From assembly GCA_032718475.1 (NCBI GenBank), contig JAUCBJ010008675.1, positions 44,769 to 108,768 on the forward strand: a stretch of 64,000 bases of DNA, written 5' to 3'. Under the pieces are notes generated by a model that saw only the letters and a list, made by a program, of their open reading frames with translations, made no database searches and was not told where the DNA came from. The translations under genes were made by a program, and so were the position numbers. Shown in pieces: positions 25,701 to 37,700 of the stretch (its first letter is position 1; each line of letters begins with the position of its first letter). This stretch comes from Nemertoderma westbladi. Taxonomy: Eukaryota; Xenacoelomorpha; Nemertodermatida; Nemertodermatidae.

Positions 25701-28700
25701 TGCTAACCGAGATTTAACTATTTACGTCATCATAGTGTAACCGATGTACCGAGCGAGCGCAGCGAGGGAGGTTTACATAAATAACCAAGGTTCTTTAACG
25801 CTGAAAAGTGACCTTTGCAAGCAATGATGTATGTAATTTTGTGACATTATGTCTGTCAACTTATCAGCGTTCGGTATGTGAGGAAAGGATTTTATCGATG
25901 CTCATTTAAACATTTTAATCATGTACCGGTACTATATCGAAAATAAGTGAAATTTATTAACAGGTACACAGTATTAATTATACATTTATTAACTTTAATT
26001 ATAATTTATTTATAATTTCAAGCAAGCAAACAGTCGGCCGAAGCCGGAGGCGACCCGAAGGCTCATCTTTCGATAGCTGCTACCCGAGGGTAGGGGTGGG
26101 GGGCGCTACTCCTATCCCACGATTTGCTCCCAGTTATTTAACTGGTACTCAGTTTATCGACCCCAGTGGATGAAAGGCTGAGTGGACCCTGGCGGGGCTG
26201 AACCTACAACCAATAGATTGCAGGCCCGGCGCTCAACCAACTGAGCTACCCCGCCATAATTAATTTAATTATACACTAATTAAAGTTTATTGTTGTTATC
26301 TCCTGCAAGAATGTGATAAATCTGGGTGTGAAATGTGATAAATGATGATGTGATAAGAATGATGATATGATAAGATAAGAATGTGTATATATGATATGAT
26401 AAGAATGTGATAAATTGGACTGGTTTGCGGAACACCCTGTCGCTACCGTTTCGAACTGCCGCTCCGAATCGACGGAGATGTGGTCGACGAGCGGATTTAG
26501 CCTCTACTGCTCTCGTCGGGGAAGAAAATCTTGAGTCTCCTCTCCACGAACTAGAGGCCTAATCGCCAAACTCTGACCTCTCTCTGGCTGGGGATATTGA
26601 GACCAACCCAGGACCCAGCAGGACGCGGGCCCCGAAGATCAACTGTCCCGTCTATCAACGAGGAACAAACTCTCGGAGTAAGATCGTCCAATGCGAGAGT
26701 TGTGACAAATTTGTACATTTAAAATGTTACCGTAGGAAAAGCAGTAATTTATTCTCCACCAGAAGCAATCTTGAGCCATGTTTTCTCTGCGATAGCTGTA
26801 TTTTTACCGACATTTCCTTTCATGATACTATTTTAGAATCAGAAACCGACGATTCATTCCTCACATCGCCTCTGCAAACTCCAAGTGATGCTGAGAGTGA
26901 AACTTTTAAATTTTTTAAGAAAAAAGGTCTGCATTTTTTCATTTAAACACATGATCTCTGCTTCCAAAACTTTCTGAAATTCGAATTTTAGTCAATAAAT
27001 CTAACCCAGCAGTTATAACAATCTCTGAATCTTGGCTCGATGATAGCGTTTCTTATGGAGAAATTTATATTGATAATTACGTAGTTTTACGTAAGGATAG
27101 GGACAGACACGGTGGTGGTGTCTGTACTTACATTCGATGTGATTTAGCTTTTAATCGTAGGGAAGATTTAGAGACTTGTGACGAAGTTTTACTGGTGGAA
27201 CTTTTACTTCCTAAAACTAAACCTATTGTAATCGGTGCCCTAAACAATCAGATTTTTTGCAAAATTTGGAAAATACAATTTTATGTAATCTTAGATCAGA
27301 CTGAAATATATTTCTTAGGTGATTTTAATATCTGTTACCATCACAAAGCATCCCCCATCTGTAAACAGTACCAAAGTATTTTAAATTTGTTTGGTTTAAA
27401 ACAAATCATTCGAGATTCTACCAGAATTACCAGCAAAACTTCTACACTACTAAATCACATCCTTTGTAATAATACCGATATTATTTCTCAATCTGGGGTT
27501 TTACCTATAGGTCTAAGCGATCATTTTATAGTTTTTTGCACAAGAAAGACACAAAAATCTTTTTTCGGGGATCATAAAACAGTAACAGTTAGGTCTATGA
27601 AAAATTACAGCAGGGAACGCTTTTTAAGTTTGTTAGTTAATTCTGACTGGGAACCCTGTTTTAAGGCCGCTGACATTAACCTTGTGTACACGGTACATGC
27701 TAAAAAGTAGAATGAGCTAGAATGATCTAGAATGACCTAGAATGATCTAGAATGACCTAGAATGAGCTAGAATGAGCTATGAGAAGATGATAGAATGCAA
27801 GAATGATCTAGAATTATCTAGAATGACATAAGAATCACCTAGAACGAACTCTGTTGAGATGATAAAATGTAATACCGACCAATACCAAGCTATAACAAGA
27901 TCAGAATCGCCTAGAATGGGGTATGAGTATATGATAGAATGCAATACCGACCTATACCGAGCTATAACAAGATCAGAATCGCCTAGAATGGGGTATGAGT
28001 ATATGATAGAATGCAATACCGACCTATAACGAGCTATAACAAGATAATAATCACCTAGAATGAGCTATTATTATTAGTAATACTATTATTTGTAGTAATA
28101 TGCTCGCTTCGAAGAATGCTGCTTACTACCTGGTTTATGTCCGGCACTAATAGGCTTCCGGTATGTAGTTTCCAAAACCGAAGCGCTGTATGTAAAGAAC
28201 TTATCCACTACCTGCTCTTTACTAGAAATCGCCATACTACGACATATTGCTGGCTCTCGAAAAACCGATTCATATCCCTGACTCAAACGACTCGATTCTT
28301 ATCTTGTTACAGCTCGGTATAGGTCGGTATTGCATTCTATCATATCCTCATAGCTCATTCTAGGCGATTCTTAGGTCATTCTAGGTCATTCTTGCATTCT
28401 ATAATCTCCTCATAGCTCATTCTAGGTCATTCTTAGGTCATTCTAGCTCATTCTAGGTCATTCTAGATCATTCTAGGTCATTCTAGCTCATTCCACTTTT
28501 TAGCATGTACCTGCGTACACTGTTTTTAAAGATATATTTCTAAAGGCACTTAATACTGTAGCACCAATTAAAGAAATTAGTCTTAAACAACGCATTGAGC
28601 CCTGGATGACCTCGGGTATTCTTAGTAATATCAGAGAAAGAGATAACTGTATAAATTTAGGAAATACTGTGTTTTAGCTGATTATAATAATTACTGCAAA

Positions 28701-31700
28701 TATAGAAACCTTGTCCAACGGGAAATAAAAAAAGCTAAATCTGAATATTTGTACAACAAAATAAGTGAGAATAAAGATAATCCTAAAAGTCTATGGTCTA
28801 CCCTAAAATCTTTAGGTTATAAAAACCTTAAATCTAAATCGAATATTGTTCTGCAAGATAACGGTGAGCTGATTCATGGTCATACTCTAGTTAGTAATTT
28901 ATTTAATAATTATTTTACTAGTGTTGCCTCTAATTTAGTTAAGAAGTTACCGTTATCAAGTAATAAATATAGTATAGGGTCCGAAACTCTAAATAATTTT
29001 TATTTAGAAAAGTTACAAAATTCAGATAAGTTATTTTTAAAACCCGTTTCTGAGGATTTCGTTTTTGAAAATCTACTTAGCTTCTCAGACTCAAAAAGTA
29101 CCGGTCTAGACCTAATACCTGCCCGTTTTGTTAAGGATGGTGCTAAAGTACTTAAAGTGTCTATTACTTTTATTATTAATTACTCTATCGTAGATAATGT
29201 AGTACCAGACAAACTGAAATTAGCTAAGGTTATTCCTCTGTATAAAAAGAATAGTAAAGTAGAACCCTGTAATTACAGACCTGTTAGTATCTTAAGTATT
29301 GTATCTAAAATTCTAGAACGTTCTGTTTTTCTACAGCTGGAGGCACATCTTAGTAGGCTAAATCTGATCTATGAACTTCAGTCCGGTTTTCGTAAATCAT
29401 ATTCTACAGACACATGCCTTATTAACTTAACTGATACAATTAGATGTAACAACGCAAAGGGTTTATATACTGGTATGGTAATGTTGGACCTACAAAAGGT
29501 TTTCGATACTGTAGATCATGAAATTATGCTTGGTAAGTTAGGCATGATGGGTGTAGGTTCTATAGACTGGTTCAAGTCCTACCTGTCAGACAGAGGTTAA
29601 ACTGTAGTCATTAGCAAATCGCAGTCTACTGTACAAGAGATTACCTGTGGTGTACCGCAAGGTAGTATATTAGGTCCTCTGCTTTTTGTTTGCTATGTAA
29701 ATGATATGATTAGATGTAATAACGCAAAGGGTTTATATACTGGCATCGTAATGTTGGACCTACAAAAGGTTTTCGATACTGTAGATCACGAAATTCTGCT
29801 TGGTAAGTTAGGCCTGTTGGGTGTAGGTTCTATAGACTGGTTCAAGTCCTACCTGTCAGACAGAGGTCAAACTGTAGTCATTAGCAAATCGCAGTCTACT
29901 GTACAAGAGATTACCTGTGGTGTACCGCAAGGTAGTATATTAGGTCCTCTGCTTTTTGTATGCTATGTAAATGATATGATAAGTAGTATAGATCCCGATT
30001 TTAAACTCATTTTATATGCCGACGACAGTGCTCTTATTTTCTCTCATAAAGATCCTATCCATATTTCCCAAAAGTTAAGTGCAGTTCTAGAATCCTGTAA
30101 TGAGTGGTTGGTTGATAATAAGCTATCCATTCACTACGGTAAGACTGAAAGTATTTTGTTTGGTTCCAAAAGAAAGTTAAAGAAGGTAACTACGTTTGAA
30201 GTCACTAGTAATGGACATAAGATTGAAAATAAAAAGGAAGTTAAATATTTAGGCGCCACATTGGATAACTGCTTATCAGGAGAAAGCACAGTGAAAAATA
30301 TTTTCTCGAAAGTTAACAGTAGGCTTAGTTTTCTATAAAGAAATAAAAATAGTTTAAACACCGACTCCCGCAAGTTACTTTGCTCTTCTTTAATACAGTA
30401 TCACATGGACTATGCATGCTCTTCTTGGTATGAAGGCTTAACCAAACAGCTTAAATGTAAATTACAAGTAGCTCAGAATAAAATAGTACGATTTATTAAA
30501 GACTACAAACCTAGACATCACCTACCTCCAGGTGACTTTTCTGAATCTGGACTAGAGTTAAGCAGCTACGCCTTAACCATGTGCATAAAGTGTATAATGG
30601 TAAATGTCCCAATTACCTAAAACAAAAATTCATCAGAGTACGCAATACACACTCTTACAGTACCAGAGCTAGTGTTTCAAACTTTTACCTCTCGAATTGT
30701 AAATCCTTCGAATCTGATACTTTCTTTTTTAACGGTATTAAAAATTGGAACGCTCTGCCTAATGAAATTAAAAACCTAAATAATCAACATTCTTTTAAAT
30801 GTGCAGTTAAATCTCATCTCCATGTGCAATGTAAAAATAGGTACAATAGTCCAACAGTAAGTTATTAGTTTATTAATTATTTACTATTTAAACTGTAAAT
30901 ACGTTTTATAATAAATTGTTCGGTATATTACATCTTTATTGTTGAGTCGGACATTGTCATGCTCTCGGTAAAGTTGTACATGTACATAGTGTAATTACGT
31001 TTTATATTGGTTTTAGGTTAGCGTAGTGTAATATTGTATTTGTAACCAAGTAACATAAAGGACCCCCTTGGAAATAAGCTGCAAAGCTTTAGGGGTAATC
31101 CTATATGTTATGTTGGACAATACCTTTATACCGGTACATTGTTTGGTGTATTTGTTATTGTTTTTACATAATGTATACATAAATCTATCTCTAAGCAATC
31201 TGCGTCATTATCTACATCCGTTCAGTCGCAAACTTTATTTTGACATTTTCTCTAAAGTGTCGTCTATTGGACGAATTCAACCTCCAAAGGACCAATAAAA
31301 ATATAATTGATCGGACCAAGGAATATTTTCTTATCGTACCGAGATTTTTATATATAGAGGATAACTATATTACTACTTATCCTACGCACAAAGGCGGCTC
31401 ACTGCCGTCTTTAACCATTTTATAAATTTTTGAATATTTCACCTTTAAACCCCATGGACAGCATATGGGGCGCCGTTCTGGTCAAATGCACATGTCATTC
31501 TCGCACCGAGATTTTTATATATAGAGGATAACTATATTACTACTTATCCTACGCACAAAGGCGGCTCACTGCCGTCTTTAACCATTTCATAAATTTTTGA
31601 ATATTTCACCTTTAAACCCCATGGGCGGCACAATGCCGGCTTAATCATTTGTAAGATAAATTACTGGCTAAAGTGAAAATAAATTTTCATGTGATTTCAT

Positions 31701-34700
31701 AAATTGTGTATTTCAAAGTACGTTCAAACCAATAGGAATCCCTTCAAGCAATATTAAATTAACTTTTCTAGACTAGTTTTTCCTGCCCAACACGAACATA
31801 AACTCCATTTTTCCGTCCAAATAATTATAACAAAGTTATTATAGATAGATAGATTTATTTATACATTATGTAAAAACAATAACAAATACACCAAACAATG
31901 TACCGGTATAAAGGTATTGTCCAACATAACATATAGGATTACCCCTAAAGCTTTGCAGCTTATTTCCAAGGGGGTCCTTTATGTTACTTGGTTACAAATA
32001 CAATATTACACTACGCTAACCTAAAACCAATATATAACGTAATTACACTATGTACATGTACAACTTTACCGAGAGCGTGACAATGCCCGACTCAACGATA
32101 AAGATGTAATGTACAGAACAATTTATTATAAAACGTAATTACAGTATAAATAGTAAATAATTAATAAACTAATAACTTACTGTAGGACTATTGTACCTAT
32201 TTTTACATTGCACACGGAGATGAGATTTAACTGCAGATTTAAAAGAATGTTGATTATCTAGGTTTTTAATTTCATTAGGCAGAGCGTTCCAATTTTTTAT
32301 GCCGTTAAAAAAGAAAGTATCAGATTCAAAGGATTTACAATTCGGGAGGTACAGTAGAAGTTTGAAGCACTAGCTCTGGTACTGTAAGAGTGTGTATCGC
32401 GTACTCTGTTGAATTTTTGTTTTAGGTAATTGGGACATTTACCATTATACACTTTATGCACATGGTTAAGGCGTAGCTGCTTAACTCTACTATCTAAGTT
32501 AAGTAGTCCAGATTCAGAAAAGTCATCTGGAGTTAGGTGGTGCCTAGGTTTGTAGTCTTTAATAAATCGTACTACTTTATTCTGAGCTACTTGATATTAT
32601 AAGAGGTTTTAAATAAAGGCGGCAACCTGCCACCCTGTAAGGGGGTGAGTATAAAATATGTAAAGGCAGCTCTCTGGCGCCCTGGGGTTTAAGTTATATG
32701 TAGTTATATATAAGGCGGCACACTGCCGCCTTCATGAATGACCATATGATCCTGGATTTTTTGACTTTAAGGAGGGAGTGTGCCGCCTTTTTTAAGAGTT
32801 ATGAAATGAAAAGGGTTAAAGTACTACCTATTGATTTGGAAAACCAAAACGGAATTAGAGTAGGTTACATTGGGTGGTTATTATTATAACCAAAACAATA
32901 AACAAAAATACCAACAAAAACTGATCACACCGGTTACAGTATAAAATCCATATTCACACGTAAAAGAAAAGATTCAGTCTCTCCCAGTCATCAGTCAATA
33001 TAGTAAACTTTTTACAAACTTCCGTCCCTGTCTGACAGTCTGATGTTCCGGTATGTACGACGTAGACTAAGTCAAGCCTTCACATCGTACCACGGTAACG
33101 CTGTAACGGTAGGTAGCCTACTTCTCTCAAGAAAATAAACTATCATTAATTACCGGTAACTAACAATGCGTGTTATCGGATTGATTAGTGGGGGGAAGGA
33201 TTCTACCTTCAATCTAATGCACTGTCTGGCGGACGGTCACCAACTGGTAGGGTTGGCTAACCTGTACCCGAAACCTACGGATAACGGGACGCCATCAACC
33301 GACGGGGACAACCCCCCGGTATCGCGCGAGACAGACTCCTACATGTACCAGACGGTGGGTAGCGACGGAATAACAGCGTTCGCGGCCGCGTTGGGCCTTC
33401 CGCTCTACCGTCGAGCGATCCACGGTGCGCCGGTGGCAACGGGCGCCGATTATATACCCGAGGAAACGGACGAAGTTGAGGATTTATTCCGATTACTGAA
33501 GGAGATTCGAGAAACTCTCGACTTCGACGCGATTTCCGTCGGCGCCATTATGTCGCAGTATCAAACAGATAGAGTAGAGAACGTATGTTCCAGATTAGGT
33601 CTAACTTCATTAGCGTATCTATGGAAACGCGACCAAACAGAACTGTTAGCTGAGATGGTTGAGTTCGGTGTAGAAGCGGTTATTATTAAGGTCGCGGCGA
33701 TGGGATTAGATGAGCGGCATTTAGGGTTAGGGTTGGGGGAGTTAAGTAATGCAATCCAGCGGCCGGCTAAGGAATTTGGGTTGAACGTCTGCGGGGAGGG
33801 CGGGGAATTTGAAACGTTCACGTTGGACTCGCCGATACACAGACGGAGTATAGTGATAGAGGAGAAGGAGGTTGTGGTTCACTCCCAGGATCCATTCGCC
33901 CCCGTTTTATATCTCCGATTAAATAAACTGAGTTTGCGGGATAAACCGGATCAGCAGTGCAATAAAGCTTTACTAGGGAAACTAAGTGAACTTATCAATG
34001 AACGCAGGTCTAAACAGTCGTAGATAAAGTTAATAGTTCGTGTTTTATATTTATATATTATGTTGTTATTGGGTTAATCATGGTGGTTTAAAAACAATTA
34101 ATGTATAACAGAGTTCGAATTGATTATAAATCCAGCAGGAATTACCCAAATTTGATTTCTGGTTTTTATAAAACTCTATCAAAAAAATATTTCAACTGAA
34201 ACCTCAGCATATAGCCTAGCCAACAATCTTCCAATCTCTTTCAGGTACATAATATATCAAACTGAAAGTTTTATTTTTACTCACCTGAATCGGAAGTCCT
34301 CCGGTAGGTAGCTCTTAGCGTTCGCGTCAGCTATACTCAGTTCTATCTGTTTGTTTAAATCGGCCGAGCTGTTTCCGTATCCGTTCAATATATAATCGGC
34401 GAATACAAGTTTACCATCGTGGTACATCTGGGTAAATAAATGGTTACTATTTGGTTACAACTCTGGGTACATCTGGGTAAATAAATGGTTACTGTTTGGT
34501 CACAACTCTGGGTACATCTGGGTAAATAATTGATTACTGTTTGGTCACAACTCTGGGTACATCTGGGTAAATAAATGGTTACTATTTGGTTACAACTCTG
34601 GGTACATATGGGTAAATAAATGGTTACTGTTTGGTCACAACTCTGGGTACATCTGGGTAAATAATTGATTACTGTTTGGTCACAACTCTGGGTACATCTG

Positions 34701-37700
34701 GGTAAATAAATGGTTACTGTTTGGTCACAACTCTGGGTACATCTGGGTAAATAAATGGTTACTATTTGGTTACAACTCTGGGTACATCTGGGTAAATAAA
34801 TGGTTACTGTTTGGTCACAACTCTGGGTACATCTGGGTAAATAAATGGTTACTGTTTGGTCACAACTCTGGGTACATCTGGGTAAATAAATGGTTACTAT
34901 TTGGTTACAACTCTGGGTACATCTGGGTAAATAAATGGTTACTGTTTGGTCACAACTCTGGGTACATCTGGGTAAATAATTGATTACTGTTTGGTCACAA
35001 CTCTGGGTACATCTGGGTAAATAAATGGTTACTGTTTGGTCACAACTCTGGGTACATCTGGGTAAATAATTGGTTACTGTTTGGTCACAACTCTGGGTAC
35101 ATCTGGGTAAACAAATGGTTACTGTTTGGTCACAACTCTGGGTACATCTGGGTAAATAATTGGTTACTGTTTGGTCACAACTCTGGGTACATCTGGGTAA
35201 ATAAATGGTTACTGTTTGGTTACAACTCGGATACATCTGGGTAAATAAATGGTTACTGTATGGATACAACTCTGGGTACATCTGGGTAAATAAACAGTTA
35301 CTGTTTGGGTACAACTCTGGGTACATAAACAGTTACTGTTTGGGTACAACTCTGAGTACATAAACAGTTACTGTTTGGGTACAACTCTGGTTACATCTGG
35401 GTACATAAATGGTTACTGTTTGGATACAACTCTGGCTACATCTGGGTAAATAAATGGTTACTGTATGGATACAACTCTGGGTGCATCTGGGTAAATAAAT
35501 GGTCACTGTTTGGTTACAACTCTGGGTAAATAAATGGTTACTGTTTGGTTACAACTCTGCGTACATCTGGGTAAATAAATGGTTAATGTTTGGTTACAAC
35601 TCTGGGTACATCTGGGTAAATAAATGGTTACTGTATGGATACAACTCTGGGTACATCTGGGTAAATAAACAGTTACTGTTTGGGTACAACTCTGGGTACA
35701 TAAACAGTTACTGTTTGGGTACAACTCTGGGTACATAAACAGTTACTGTTTGGGTACAACTCTGGTTACATCTGGGTACATAAATGGTTACTGTTTGGAT
35801 ACAACTCTGGCTACATCTGGGTAAATAAATGGTTACTGTTTGGTTACAACTCTGGGTAAATAAATGGTTACTGTTTGGTTACAACTCTGGGTACATCTGG
35901 TTAAATAAACAGTTACTGTTTGGGTACAACTCTGGGTACATAAACAGTTACTGTTGGGGTACAACTCTGGGTACATAAACAGTTACTGTTTGGGTACAAC
36001 TCTGGTTACATCTGGGTACATAAACAGTTACTGTTTGGGTACAACTCTGGTTACATCTGGGTACATAAATGGTTACTGTTTGGATACAACTCTGGCTACA
36101 TCTGGGTAAATAAATGGTTACTGTTTGGTTACAACTCTGGGTAAATAAATGGTTACTGTTTGGTTACAACTCTGGCTACATCTGGGTAAATAAATGGTTA
36201 CTGTTTGGTTACAACTCTGTGTAAATAAATGGTTAATGTTTGGTTACAACTCTGGGTACATCTGGGTAAATAAATGGTTACTGTTTGGATACAACTCTGG
36301 GTACATCTGGTTAAATAAACAGTTACTGTTTGGTCACAACTCTGGGTACATCTGGGTAAATAAATGGTTAATGTTTGGTTACAACTCTGGGTACAATTGG
36401 GTAAATAAATGGTTACTGTTTGGGTACAACTCTGGGTACATCTGTGTATATAAATGGTTACTGTTTGGTTACAACTCTGGGTACATCTGGGTAAATAAAT
36501 GGTTACTGTTTGGATACAACTCTGGCTACATCTGGGTAAATAATTGGTTACTGTTGTGTAGTATAGTGCATGGCTCTCCCCCGTGAAGTCTGCATGTCCG
36601 CAACCGCTCCCACGGCGCCCTCGGCTGCCAGAGCGACGGCGCAACGCAGCCGCCAGCCCAGGCCCCGCCGCGATCAACCACCCACCCGCTGCCCGCAGTG
36701 CGGGTTCCCCCCACACAACGCGGGAGCCCGTTGCCCCGGCGCCGATGCCCGCTGTCGCCACTGCAACACAGTCGGGCACTACAATCGGATGTGCCCCCGC
36801 CGCCCCCAGACCAACGCAGCCGACGGGCCCGCCACCGATTACGACGACGATCGGTCGACCAACGCCGCCGAGATCTGGTCGATCCTCGCCGGTCCCGAAC
36901 TTTACGACGCCCCCACCGTCTCCTCCATTGAACAGTTGGAGTCCCTCGAGACGGTGACACTGGGATTCCAGGTCACTAAGAACCCCAGTTTTGGAATCAC
37001 CGAACTCCAGTTCCTCCCAGATTCCGGTGCCAACATTACGGCGATTCCCTTCCGGATCTACTCAGCCTTCGGGGGGAAAGTCGAGAACCTCCGGAACTCC
37101 AACCCGCCGCCCCAACCACCTAAACTCGCCAACGGTAGTCGAGCGGGTTGGGTTTTTAAGGGAGTATTCGGCGCCACCATCCAGTGCCATGCATTGCACA
37201 CTGCCTGCACCACGGATGTCTGGGTCCTGGACGGCCTCCACCAACCACTGCTGTCCAGGAAGACCTGCTTCACCCTCGGGATCCTGTGGAGCCCCATCCT
37301 CCGGGGTGGGCGGGGGCCACCCGACGCCCTCACTAGGCAGTGTGCGAACCAGCTACTGGCCGCGCCACCGCCCACGCCACCGACCACGCCACCAGCACAA
37401 CCACCGCCAACCCCACCAACACCGACACCATCGCCGACACTGCCACCCAACGCGACCCAGACCTGGGAAACCCTGGTTACCCGGTACCCCCGCCCCCTCT
37501 CTGGGAACTGTAGGGTTATGGCCGGGGGGGATATAACCATAAAACTGCTCCCGGACGCCAAACCATCGTTCCGGTACTCCAACCGCCCCATACCGGCCAA
37601 CCTGGAGGAAGCATTCGACAGGGAGCTCAGCGACCAGGTTGCCATGGGGATCCTCGAGCCCGCGGACGATGCCAACAGTCCCAGCGCGTGGCTCAGCCCC

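Larger units (their letters stand above)
26400..31190 (+). mobile_element. CR1/Jockey-like non-LTR retrotransposon, degenerate, with 2A-like motif
   Basis: Order on the plus strand: a 2A-like motif GDIETNPGP (26590-26616); a PHD-like Cys/His finger (26640-26810, [15 protein letters not shown] then CFLCDSC); an APE-type endonuclease (about 26950-27640; [25 protein letters not shown]); a linker (28560-28800); reverse transcriptase (about 28850-30340; [22 protein letters not shown]); and a C-terminal region to about 30870. The 3' UTR runs to about 31190 with a short ATCT-like end. It is broken by frameshifts, an 821-bp foldback insertion at 27692 and a ~265-bp internal duplication at 29440-29970. 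CR1/Jockey-group assignment rests on domain order and RT motifs, from memory. Confidence 0.85.

Noticed and set aside
34385-35326. 313-codon ORF of 15-residue repeats (and similar ORFs at 35499-36779)
   Set aside because: It is the 45-bp minisatellite read in frame (45 is a multiple of three). It is out of frame with the adjacent exon and open on both strands, so not evidence of a protein.
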